The notes: generated by a model from the sequence alone, not told the origin. Numbered from the stretch's first letter, positions 1 through 8,000 are shown. The stretch: 14,276 nt of DNA from Clostridiales bacterium UBA1380 (GCA_002305445.1 DBRA01000034.1:1-14276); one strand, 5' to 3'. Translations and numbers: made by a program.

Positions 1-79
1 AATAATAAAAAAAGAAATTCCGGTTGAGCGCATGTCCATGACAGATATACGAAATACGGTGATTAATGATGAAGCATAA
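1..79 (+). CDS. 3' end of an unidentified gene, possibly the MotA/TolQ/ExbB-type partner of the next gene
   Basis: An open frame enters from the left edge (first full codon at base 2) and stops at TAA 77-79. Only 25 residues are visible, ending TVINDEA, so the product cannot be recognised from sequence. It overlaps the start of the MotB/OmpA-like gene by 14 bases (11 if the second ATG is used), which is typical of translationally coupled pairs. By family knowledge, MotB-like proteins are nearly always encoded directly after a MotA/TolQ/ExbB-type proton-channel gene, so that identity is inferred from context alone. Confidence 0.5.
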   Translation, partial: IIKKEIPVERMSMTDIRNTVINDEA

Positions 80-905
80 ATCAGCAGAATATAATAAAAT
101 CCCAAAAGGTACCTGGCTGACCACATATGCTGATTTAATGAATAACCTGCTTGTTTTATTTATACTGCTCTACATGTTTTCCATCTTAGATCTGCAGAAA
201 TTCAAGCAATTTACTTCAACCATGAGCGCAACGCTGGGGGGCAAAGAATCTGTAACCGAGGCAGTGACGATAGAAAGCGAAGAAATTCCCGATATAATCG
301 AAACTACCGTAGCGTTCACGGAAGAAACGGAGCAAGTCGCGGAAACAACAGCCGCGGAAACCACCGCAGCGGAAACCACCGCTGAAACTATCGAATTAAT
401 GGGAACCGGAGTAATGGATGATCTTGACGAATTCGTCAATAAAATAGCGGAAGTCGTCAGGAAAAAAGGTTACGGAGACCAGCTGGTTGTCGAAAGAGTC
501 GATAACTATGTGTATTTAAGACTGAACGAAGGCATACTGTTTTTCCCGAACCGCGCAGACCTGAAACAGGATAGCTATGAAGTACTGAAAATGGTCGCGG
601 ATATAATAAACGAAGCCTACGACGAAATATACAAGGTTGAAATCTGCGGGCATACGGCGTGGGTTCAGATAGACACCGACAGCACGAACTTCAACTCGTG
701 GGAACTTTCATCCGAACGCGCGCTGACGGTGCTCAAGTACTTCGTTACCAAGTGCGACATGCCGAAGGATAAGCTGATTATGTCGGCTTACTCCAGCACA
801 GAACCGTATACCGAGGGCAGAACAGAAGAAGAAAAAGCCATGAACAGGCGTGTCGAGATCAGATTATCCCGCATGATCGACGTTAAAAATAACGGACTTA
901 ATTAA
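66..905 (+). CDS. MotB/OmpA-family stator-like protein with one membrane helix and a peptidoglycan-binding domain
   Basis: The protein has 279 residues. A short cytoplasmic head is followed by one membrane helix at about 18-41 beginning TYADLMNNLL; Asp23 sits where MotB, ExbD and ZorB proteins carry the proton-binding aspartate. A periplasm-type linker (about 60-110) is acidic and Thr-rich and contains the repeat TTAAETTAAETTAET at 94-108. An OmpA-like domain follows at about 140-270 with GHT (195-197), NSWELSSERA (210-219) and NRRVEI (260-265), the peptidoglycan-binding signature. Two adjacent ATGs (66 and 69) are possible starts; GGTGA at 58-62 is better spaced for the ATG at 69. The gene is AT-richer than the rest of the window. 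Likely role: ion-driven stator anchored in the cell wall with the upstream gene product. Whether it serves a flagellum, a surface machine or a Zorya-like defence complex cannot be decided here. Confidence 0.85.
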   Translation: MMKHKSAEYNKIPKGTWLTTYADLMNNLLVLFILLYMFSILDLQKFKQFTSTMSATLGGKESVTEAVTIESEEIPDIIETTVAFTEETEQVAETTAAETTAAETTAETIELMGTGVMDDLDEFVNKIAEVVRKKGYGDQLVVERVDNYVYLRLNEGILFFPNRADLKQDSYEVLKMVADIINEAYDEIYKVEICGHTAWVQIDTDSTNFNSWELSSERALTVLKYFVTKCDMPKDKLIMSAYSSTEPYTEGRTEEEKAMNRRVEIRLSRMIDVKNNGLN

Positions 906-956
906 TAAATGCATTGAATTATAAAGTCTGCACTGTCGGCGCATGACGCATCATAA

Positions 957-1000
957 TAAAAAAGTGCGGTGTATGTTAAACATACACCGCACTCTTTATT
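957..1000. terminator. Bidirectional intrinsic terminator between converging genes
   Basis: A perfect 13-bp inverted repeat, AGTGCGGTGTATG at 963-975 and CATACACCGCACT at 981-993, encloses the loop TTAAA. On the minus strand it is followed by TTTTTTATTA, a good U-tract for the URO-D-like gene. On the plus strand CTTTATT follows, a weaker tract for the MotB-like gene. The rest of the 906-1149 gap shows no convincing gene or RNA. Confidence 0.85.
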
Positions 1001-1149
1001 GCGATAATTTACCGGTTTGTAGTTTGAATATAAATCGAGCGCTGCGTTCGGGCCGCAGATCGGTGATGAGCCGCGGCAGCGCTGCAAAGCAGACAAAAAT
1101 GCCGTTTGACAGCGCATGAATGTTTACTTTTTTAAATGATTTCAATGAT

Positions 1150-2115
1150 TTACGCCTTCTTATAGTGCCTGTATTTTTCGACGGCGTCGAGGACGGCGGC
1201 CATGTTCCGCAGCGGAACATCGTAGTTGAGCTCGATGTTCAGTCCGAGCCCGCCCTCCGGCAGGTACAGCTCCTCTACGCATTCGGCGACATGCGACTCG
1301 AGCTCCGACGGTGTCGCGACGGGAAACAGCTGGCGGTCGAGGTCGAGGTTGATCGCGATCCGCTGTTCGCGGCGGCATACGCGGACGAGGTTGTCGATGC
1401 CGTTCGCGCGGTACTGCGGGTTTATCATATCGACGCCGCATTCAACGAGGTCGGGCATTATCTCGTAGATGCAGCCGTCTGTGTGCATGTAGATAAGCGT
1501 GTCCGGGCGGTTCTTTTTTATCATGCCGTAAAGTTCCGCGAAGCATGGCTTCAGATACTTTCTCCAGCGCGGCGCGCCTATCGCCAGTCCCTTCTGCATC
1601 CCGAGGTCGTCGCCGAAATACGCGACGGCGCCGAGATTCGGCAGTATAACCTCCATCTGGCGGCGGTTGTACTCGAGAACCTTACCGATCAGCACGTCGA
1701 TCGCCTCGCCTTCCTCACCGAAGAGCTCCATCGCAAACTCGAAGCCGCAAAGGTCTAAAAGGCGCAGGTACATGAAGCCGTGCGGAAAACGGCCGTCACG
1801 GTTCTCCGGAACCTTCAGCGTGAAGATGTCCTCCTCCGACTTGACGGGGTGACCCTTCACAATTGCCTCCATTCCCTCGTCGATATTCTCCCAGACGCAG
1901 CCCCACTCGTCGACGTGGCTGCCCCTGTGGTACGTATCGCCGTATGAGAGATGCTCGTAGTCGACCTTTCTGCCGCCGAAAAACTGCGGATACTCGTCGA
2001 TCAGCCGCTGAAGCTCCGCGCCGTACTTAATCCACGCCGCGGGGAGAAGACCTACGCCCACCGGAATCGTCTCGGGCGACTCGAATCGCATCGCCTGCTG
2101 CAATAAGTCTGCCAT
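1150..2115 (-). CDS. Uroporphyrinogen decarboxylase-fold (URO-D/MtaA-like) protein, not HemE
   Basis: The 321-residue product has the look of the URO-D family TIM barrel: GDDLGMQKG at about 168-176, a lysine/arginine-rich helix with the KPCFAELY segment near 189-196, then YMHTDGCIYEIMPDL (209-223) and GVDMINPQ (227-234). The N-terminal arginine-containing substrate motif of true HemE is not visible, so tetrapyrrole decarboxylation is unlikely. In the MtaA/CmuA corrinoid methyltransferase branch a zinc-binding His-x-Cys occurs; here the corresponding stretch is H211-T-D213-G, so the cysteine is absent. Such proteins are common in Clostridia as 'uroporphyrinogen decarboxylase family protein' with unknown substrate. 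The start is supported by AAGAGG (complement of 2125-2130) nine bases upstream. It appears monocistronic, lying between two hairpins. No corrinoid protein gene is nearby. Confidence 0.85.
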   Translation of the reverse strand: MADLLQQAMRFESPETIPVGVGLLPAAWIKYGAELQRLIDEYPQFFGGRKVDYEHLSYGDTYHRGSHVDEWGCVWENIDEGMEAIVKGHPVKSEEDIFTLKVPENRDGRFPHGFMYLRLLDLCGFEFAMELFGEEGEAIDVLIGKVLEYNRRQMEVILPNLGAVAYFGDDLGMQKGLAIGAPRWRKYLKPCFAELYGMIKKNRPDTLIYMHTDGCIYEIMPDLVECGVDMINPQYRANGIDNLVRVCRREQRIAINLDLDRQLFPVATPSELESHVAECVEELYLPEGGLGLNIELNYDVPLRNMAAVLDAVEKYRHYKKA

Positions 2116-2133
2116 GGTTTATTACCTCTTTTA

Positions 2134-2151
2134 TATGTAATTTATGTAATT
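2134..2151. repeat. Tandem 9-bp direct repeat in the leader of the URO-D-like gene
   Basis: TATGTAATT occurs twice back to back, immediately upstream (in gene direction) of the ribosome binding site of the URO-D-like gene. It may be part of the promoter or an operator, or simply AT-rich leader. No clean -35/-10 pair at a sensible distance could be assigned in 2131-2216. Confidence 0.5.
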
Positions 2152-2210
2152 CGGTAATAAGCGGGTTATCGGTTGGTGGAATGAGATTATTACCGCCGCC
2201 GGATGCGCTT

Positions 2211-2254
2211 TTTTATAAAAAGGACTTCCGTATAATGGCGGAAGTCCTTTTTTT
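2211..2254 (-). terminator. Intrinsic terminator of the NifU-like/GGGtGRT operon
   Basis: A perfect 14-bp stem, AAAAAGGACTTCCG at 2217-2230 pairing with 2239-2252, has an 8-base loop. It lies 15 bases beyond the stop codon of the GGGtGRT gene. Read on the minus strand, the stem ends in TTTTT and continues ATAAAAAAG, consistent with rho-independent termination. It separates this operon from the URO-D-like gene on the same strand. Confidence 0.85.
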
Positions 2255-2268
2255 GTAAAGAACGGGAA

Positions 2269-3273
2269 TTATTTCGAAGTCGCAACCGCGACGGCGCAGG
2301 CGACGGTGGCGCCGACCATCGGGTTGTTGCCCATGCCGATCAGACCCATCATCTCGACGTGAGCCGGAACGGAGGAGGAGCCGGCGAACTGTGCGTCGCC
2401 GTGCATGCGGCCCATAGAGTCGGTCAGACCGTAGGAGACGGGGCCGGCAGCCATGTTGTCGGGGTGCAGCGTGCGTCCCGTGCCGCCGCCGGACGCGACG
2501 GAGAAGTACTTCTTGCCGTTCTCGACCGCCCATTTCTTATATGTGCCGGCGACGAGGTGCTGGAAGCGCGTCGGGTTGGTCGAGTTGCCGGTGATGGAAA
2601 CGTCGACGCCCTCATGCTTCATGATGGCGACGCCCTCGAGGACGTCGTTCGCGCCGTAGACCTTGACCTTAGCCTTTTCGCCGTCGCTGTACGGTTTCTC
2701 GTAGACGATCTTCAGTTCGTCGTTGTAGAAGTCGTACTCGGTGCAGACGTAGGTGAAGCCGTTGATGCGGCTGATTATGAACGCGGCGTCCTTGCCGAGT
2801 CCGTTGAGGATGACGCGGAGCGGCTCCTTGCGCACCTTGTTGGCGGTGCGGGCGATGCCGATGGCGCCTTCGGCGGCCGCGAAGGACTCGTGTCCGGCGA
2901 GGAAGCAGAAGCACTTCGTCTCGTCGCGGAGCAGCATAGCGCCCAGATTGCCGTGGCCGAGGCCGACCTTGCGGTTTTCGGCGACGGAGCCGGGGATGCA
3001 GAACGCCTGAAGTCCGATGCCGATCGCTTCGGCGGCTTCGGCGGCGGTTTTTACTTTCTTTTTAAGCGCGATAGCGCAGCCAAGCGTATACGCCCACGAT
3101 GCGTTGTCAAAAGCGATGGGCTGCACGCCCTTGACGATGGCGTCGGGATCGAAGCCGGCGTCGAGGCAGAGCGCGCGGGCCGCTTCAAGATCGGCGATCC
3201 CGTATTCGGCGAGACACGCCTCGATCTTGGGCATGCGGCGTTCCTTGCCTTCAAAAGTCACGTTGTTAGACAT
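2269..3273 (-). CDS. GGGtGRT family protein (conserved, function unknown)
   Basis: The 334-residue protein carries the family-defining heptad GGGTGRT at 262-268, followed by the highly conserved stretch around HPDN (270-273), YGLTDSMGRMHGDAQF (281-296) and MGNNPMVGATVA (314-325). Other conserved-looking segments are GLGHGNLGAM (104-113) and FCFLAGHESFAAAEGA (122-137). It has seven cysteines but no classical CxxC cluster. No signal peptide is evident, so it is probably cytoplasmic. Its biochemical role is unknown. It begins 18 bases after the NifU-like gene with its own site AAGGGAG (complement of 3282-3288) 8 bases before ATG, so the two are co-transcribed. The pairing of this family with a NifU-like scaffold recurs in anaerobic bacteria, which hints at a metal-cluster or redox role by inference only. 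Confidence 0.92.
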   Translation of the reverse strand: MSNNVTFEGKERRMPKIEACLAEYGIADLEAARALCLDAGFDPDAIVKGVQPIAFDNASWAYTLGCAIALKKKVKTAAEAAEAIGIGLQAFCIPGSVAENRKVGLGHGNLGAMLLRDETKCFCFLAGHESFAAAEGAIGIARTANKVRKEPLRVILNGLGKDAAFIISRINGFTYVCTEYDFYNDELKIVYEKPYSDGEKAKVKVYGANDVLEGVAIMKHEGVDVSITGNSTNPTRFQHLVAGTYKKWAVENGKKYFSVASGGGTGRTLHPDNMAAGPVSYGLTDSMGRMHGDAQFAGSSSVPAHVEMMGLIGMGNNPMVGATVACAVAVATSK

Positions 3274-3291
3274 TTTTCGCTCTCCCTTCTC

Positions 3292-3993
3292 TTATTCCTT
3301 GCGCGGATCTATGTACTTTTTGGCTTCGTCATAGCGCCCGTAGGTCTTGATGTTGGATTCGTAGGCTTCCTTCGGATCCTTGCCGCCTCTGATAGCCTCC
3401 ATCATCTTGCCGAGGTGGACGAACTTGTAGCCGATAATTTCGCTGTTCTCGTCGAGACCGAGCGAAAGTATGTAGCCTTCCGCCATTTCAAGGTAGCGGA
3501 CGCCCTTCACGTTGGTCGCGAATATGGTGCCGGTCTGCGAGCGCAGGCCCTTGCCGAGGTCCTCGAGCGAAGCGCCGATGGGCAGACCGCCCTCGGAGAA
3601 AGCCGTCTGGGAACGGCCGTATGCGAGCTGCTTGAATATCTCGCGCATAGCGACGTTGATGGCGTCGCAGACGAGGTCGGTGTTGAGCGCCTCGAGCAGC
3701 GTCTTGCCCTGCAGGATTTCTGCGGCCATCGCGGCGCTGTGGGTCATGCCGGAGCAGCCGATCGTCTCGACGAGAGCTTCCTGTATAATGCCGTCCTTGA
3801 CGTTGAGCGTGAGCTTGCACGCGCCCTGCTGCGGAGCGCACCAGCCTATGCCGTGCGATAAACCGGAAATATCTTTGATCTCATATGCCTTGACCCACTT
3901 CCCCTCTTCGGGTATGGGAGCCGGACCGTGCTTCGGGCCTTTGGCGACGATGCACATGTTTTCCACTTCATGGGAATAAGCGAAATCGCCCAT
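3292..3993 (-). CDS. NifU/IscU-like iron-sulfur cluster assembly scaffold protein
   Basis: With the start at 3993 the protein has 233 residues. A NifU N-terminal-type domain is visible at about 48-125: KLTLNVKDGIIQEALVETIG runs into C80 and then SGMTHSAAMA, the counterpart of the IscU segment around its second cluster cysteine. Other cysteines are C14, C52, C59 and C109; the third IscU cysteine (HCS motif) is not obvious. The C-terminal 100 residues extend beyond ordinary IscU and are shared with the GGGtGRT-linked subfamily. A longer frame reaching 4065 is rejected because it would start inside the -35 box; ATG at 3991-3993 has AGGAG (complement of 4004-4008) ten bases upstream. It is the first gene of a two-gene operon with the GGGtGRT protein. 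A general Isc/Suf scaffold role is doubtful because no cysteine desulfurase is nearby. Confidence 0.88.
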   Translation of the reverse strand: MGDFAYSHEVENMCIVAKGPKHGPAPIPEEGKWVKAYEIKDISGLSHGIGWCAPQQGACKLTLNVKDGIIQEALVETIGCSGMTHSAAMAAEILQGKTLLEALNTDLVCDAINVAMREIFKQLAYGRSQTAFSEGGLPIGASLEDLGKGLRSQTGTIFATNVKGVRYLEMAEGYILSLGLDENSEIIGYKFVHLGKMMEAIRGGKDPKEAYESNIKTYGRYDEAKKYIDPRKE

Positions 3994-4036
3994 CGTTTCA
4001 TGTCTCCTTTTATCGAATACTTGCGTTAACGGATTT

Positions 4037-4065
4037 ATTATATCGTATAAAACACTATAAATCAA
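4037..4065 (-). promoter_or_regulatory. Sigma-A-type promoter of the NifU-like/GGGtGRT operon
   Basis: On the minus strand TTGATT (complement of 4060-4065) and a perfect TATAAT (complement of 4037-4042) are separated by exactly 17 bases. The expected start of transcription near 4030 leaves a leader of about 35 bases before the ATG. This is the clearest promoter in the window. Confidence 0.8.
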
Positions 4066-4098
4066 TTGATAATTATTAATTTTTCATTGAGCCGTTAA

Positions 4099-4108
4099 GC
4101 CGTACGGC
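4099..4108. promoter_or_regulatory. 10-bp palindrome between divergent promoters, possible operator
   Basis: GCCGTACGGC is a perfect palindrome lying between the -35 boxes of the two divergent transcription units (4060-4065 on minus, 4126-4131 on plus). It could bind a dimeric regulator, but 10-bp palindromes occur by chance in GC-rich DNA and no regulator gene is adjacent. Confidence 0.25.
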
Positions 4109-4125
4109 GAGCGGCAAAATAAGCG

Positions 4126-4154
4126 TTGCAATATAGGAAGTGTGATGATATTAT
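4126..4154 (+). promoter_or_regulatory. Probable promoter of the yhfC-like/addA operon
   Basis: TTGCAA at 4126-4131 and TATTAT at 4149-4154 are spaced by 17 bases and lie about 40 bases before the GTG start. The -10 box merges into an alternating AT run (4150-4166), so its exact position is uncertain. Confidence 0.5.
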
Positions 4155-4194
4155 ATATATATATTTCGGATAATAACATCGGTGAGGTATAGTT

Positions 4195-5043
4195 GTGACG
4201 GTATCTTCGTTATCTGTCGCCGCGATAATATGCACGCTCATTTTATCGACAGTTCTTCCCGCCGTTTTAGTCTTATGGTATTCGGTCAAACGGAAGGGTG
4301 CGATGAGCGCCGCGCTGCTCGGTTCGCTCGGCTTTATCATTCCGCAGCTCATCATCAGGATCCCGCTGCTCACGCTCCTTGCGTCGACGCAGGGTTACGC
4401 CGGCTTTGCGGCGGCGCATCCCGTCGCGCTGCTGTTTCTTGTCGCGCTGTCCGCGGCGCTCTTTGAAACGGCGGGGCGTCTTTTCGTGTTCGGCGTGCTC
4501 CTAAAAAATAATCTGTGCTCCGTAACCGCGTTCGGAGCCGGACTCGGCCACGGCGCGGCGGAGTCGATACTGCTGATCGGCGGCACGTACATCAGCAATC
4601 TGTCGCTCGCCTTGATGATAAACACGGGAACGCTGCCGGCGGGCGAGGCATATGCCATCGCGGCTCAGACGCTCGCCTCGACAGACCCGCAGCTGTTTCT
4701 GGCGGCGGGCGCCGAGCGCGTCTTTACATTGGCGATACAGCTCGCGCTTTCGGTGACAGTCTGTTTCTTCATGGCAAAGGGGCGCACGCTTTTCGGAGCG
4801 TTGTTCGCAATCGCCGTGCATACGGCGATAGACTTCTTTATCCCGCTGCTCTCGCTGAACGGCGCGCCGACGGCTCTCACCGAGTCGATCCTTTTGATAA
4901 TCGCTGTGGGCGCGCTCGCGCTCGCGATGCGGGAACGCAAAAAGTTCAAGTCCGCGGCCGGCACGGACGCAGATGACGCCGGCGCGGACGATGACGCCGG
5001 CGATAACAGCGGCGACGACATCACCGACGGCGGCAATAATTAA
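4195..5043 (+). CDS. YhfC-family glutamic-type intramembrane protease homologue
   Basis: The 282-residue protein is almost entirely hydrophobic, with about seven membrane segments from residue 5 to 245. The family pattern is present: FETAGRLFVF with E91 and R95, GAGLGHGAAESILL with H119 and E123, AERVFTLAIQ with E174 and R175, and AVHTAIDFF with H209 and D213. These charged residues within helices match the YhfC group of the CAAX/abortive-infection-type protease superfamily; the physiological substrate is unknown. The last about 25 residues (256-282) form an acidic Asp/Gly/Ala-rich cytoplasmic tail not expected from the family core. Translation is judged to start at GTG 4195 with GGTGAGG at 4181-4187 seven bases upstream. 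addA begins 24 bases after the stop, suggesting one operon, although no functional link between the two is known. Confidence 0.85.
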   Translation: MTVSSLSVAAIICTLILSTVLPAVLVLWYSVKRKGAMSAALLGSLGFIIPQLIIRIPLLTLLASTQGYAGFAAAHPVALLFLVALSAALFETAGRLFVFGVLLKNNLCSVTAFGAGLGHGAAESILLIGGTYISNLSLALMINTGTLPAGEAYAIAAQTLASTDPQLFLAAGAERVFTLAIQLALSVTVCFFMAKGRTLFGALFAIAVHTAIDFFIPLLSLNGAPTALTESILLIIAVGALALAMRERKKFKSAAGTDADDAGADDDAGDNSGDDITDGGNN

Positions 5044-5067
5044 TGCAGGCAGCGGAGGAGGCAGACG

Positions 5068-8000
5068 ATGGCACGCGAGTGGACAGGCGATCAGCTGAAG
5101 GCGATCGAAGCGCGCGGCAGCGACATTCTTGTGTCGGCGGCGGCAGGCTCCGGCAAGACGGCGACACTGACCGAGCGCATAACGCGCCGCGTCGCGTCCG
5201 GCGAGCTCGACATCGGGCGAACGCTGATCGTCACATTCACGCGGGCGGCGGCGAACGAACTGCGCGAGCGCATCGCAGCGTCGCTCGCCGACGCGATCGA
5301 AAAAAATCCCGACGACGAGAGGCTGCGCTCGCAGCTCCTCGCGCTGCCGAGCGCGTCGATCGGGACGATACATAGCTTCTGTCTGCGCGTGCTGCGGCCG
5401 AATTATACCCGTTTCGGTCTGCCGCCGCGCTTCCGCGTCGCGGACGGGCCGGAGCTTACGATGATGCGCCGCGCCGCGATGGACGAAACGCTCGACGCGC
5501 TTTATGACGCGCCCGCCGACACCCCCGTGTCCGGCGAGGCCGATTTTTTAACCGTCGCCGACACACTTACGCCAGCGCGCAACGAGAGCGGGCTCGCCAA
5601 TACGCTGCTTTCGCTGTGGGACAGGCTGTCGTCGTATCCGCGCGGCGTCTTCGCACTTGCGGACAGGGCCGACGAGCTTAAGCGTGACGCGGGCCGACCG
5701 TTTCTCGAAACCGCGTACGGCTCCGTGTTTGTGCGGTATTACCGTGCGAGGCTCGCGTCCATCCGCGCCGATTTCGCGCTCTGCGCGGACGATCTCGCAC
5801 AAGACGGCGAGCCCGTCACAAAATATCTTTCCACGCTCGCCGAAGACGACGGCTTCGCCGAACGGTTGTCCGATGCTCTCGCCGCGGGCGATTTCGACGC
5901 CTGTCGAAATATCTGTACAGGTTTCTCGTTTTCGCGCCTGCCGTCGGTGAAAAAGGAAGCGCAGACCGACGCGGCAATTTTATACAAGCTGCGCCGCGAT
6001 GATCTTAAGGAGCTTTATAAATCCGCGGCTGCGATATTTACCGTGCCGGAAACGGATACGGCGGATGCGTTCGCCGAAACCGCTACGCTGCTGCGCGGTC
6101 TGTACCGCGTGCTGCGCGCGTTCGGCGAGAATTTTTCGGCGCGAAAGAAGAAAGCCGGCGCGGCGGACTTCAGCGACCTCGAGCGCAGTGCGCTCGAACT
6201 GCTGACCGAAGACGGCGATCCGTCGCGCCCGAGCGCCGCCGCGCGCGCGCTCGCGGAGCAGTACGACGAAGTCGCAGTCGACGAGTATCAGGACACGAAC
6301 CGCATCCAGGACGCCGTTTTCGCGGCGATCGGCAGCGGGCGACGCTTCCTCGTCGGCGACGTGAAGCAGTCCATCTACGGCTTCCGCGGCGCGGAGCCGT
6401 CCATCTTCGCCGCGTACAGCGACGCGTTCGGACGCGGCGACGGCGGCGAACTGATCCCGCTGTCCGCCAACTTCCGTTCCGGCGACAGCGTTATAAGCTT
6501 TGTCAACGCGGTCTCGGAGGTGATGTTCGGCGGCGCGGAGAGCGGTATAGTCGCGTTCGGCGAATCGGACCGTCTGATGCCGGGGCTGCACAAGAAAACG
6601 CCGCCGGCGGAGGTCATACTCGTCGCGAAGGCGCGCCGTTCCGCCGCCGATGCCGACGCTGAGGGCGATGACGACGACGACGCGGCGGACGCCGCTTCCG
6701 AATGCGACGTTGTCGCCGGACGCGTCGCCGACCTTATCGCGACGGGCAGGCTCGCCGACGGCAGCCCTATCAAACCCGACGACATAGCTGTCATCCTGCG
6801 CGGCGCGAACGTACGCGCTTCCCTATACGCCGAAGCGCTCGAAAAGCGCGGCGTCTCCTGCGGCATCGCTGCGGAGCGCGAGTTTTTCGAATACCCGGAG
6901 ATACTGCTGTCGCTCTGCGTCCTCAACGCGGCGGACAACCCGTCGCGCGACGTTTATCTCGCCGGGCTCGCGCGCTCCCCGCTTTTCGGCTTCACGCTCG
7001 ACGATCTTGTGCGCGTCAGACGCACTAAGGACGGTGATCCGCTCTGGTACCGCGTGCGCGACATCGCGCTCGACGGAACGGACGACTCAAATGCCGACGA
7101 ATCCTGCGAGCACGTGGGTATTTCGGCGATTGACGAAGATGCTTCTTTTTCGTCAGATGCCGATATTGGCGCCGAACATAGCAGTGTTTGTTCTGCAGCT
7201 GACGAAAACAGCCCATCTTGTTCAGCATCTGTAAAATATTGCTATCCCGAAATCGACGATACCCTGCGCGAAAAATGCCGCGCGCTGTATGAAGGCGTGC
7301 GGTCGCTGCGTCAGCATGCCCGAACCGAGCCGACCGACAGATTTTTCGAGCGCGTCAGGCGAGAACTGGGGCTTTACGACCTCGCGCAGGACGAGCTCGC
7401 CCGCGCGCGGCTCGACCGCCTCGCCGACTACGCCCGCCGTTATGAACACGGCAGCTTCAAGGGAATATCCGGCTTCATCGACTACCTCGGCGCGCTCGCG
7501 GCCGACGGCGACTCTGACGCGTCCGGCGCTCCGAAGGCGGAGACGGCCGGAGCCGTTAAAATCATGAGCGTCCACGCAAGCAAGGGGCTCGAGTATCCCG
7601 TCGTCATCGTCGCCGACTGCGGAAAGCCGTTCAACACTTCGGACAGCCGCGACGATATGCTGCTCTGCGCCGACCGCGGCTCCGACACACCGCTCGCCGC
7701 GCTGAAGCTGCGCCGTTCCGGCGAACTGGCGAAGCGCGATACGCTGCTTCGCGTCGCTGTCGCCGCGCGCGAAAAGGAGCTTTTAGTCGAGGAAGAGATG
7801 CGGATTCTTTACGTCGCGATGACGCGTGCGCGCGAACGGCTCATCATGACCGGCACGATAAGCGATCCGGAGGGCGAGATCGAGGCGGTGCGTATCAAGG
7901 CGCGTCTTGGCGCGAAAATCGATTCCGGCGGCGCGCGCTGCTTCTTTGACTGGGTGATTCCGGCGGCGGTGCGCAGCTCCGACGTCGCTCTTAGCTGCGT

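Noticed and set aside
902..1117. Small minus-strand frame downstream of the URO-D-like gene
   Set aside because: It reads straight through the 13-bp terminator hairpin and lacks a convincing ribosome binding site.
2359..3861. 500-codon plus-strand open frame across the GGGtGRT and NifU-like genes
   Set aside because: It spans two well-recognised genes and their intergenic gap on the other strand, has Arg/Ala/Val-rich composition typical of antisense shadow frames, and has no family resemblance.
3994..4065. N-terminal extension of the NifU-like gene by 24 codons
   Set aside because: The extension would begin with TTG inside the -35 box of the operon's own promoter; the ATG at 3991-3993 has a proper AGGAG site.
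66..4065. Complete Zorya-type defence island beginning with the MotB-like gene
   Set aside because: The genes after the MotB-like protein are on the opposite strand beyond a terminator and are housekeeping-like; no ZorC, ZorD or ZorE-type gene is present in the window.
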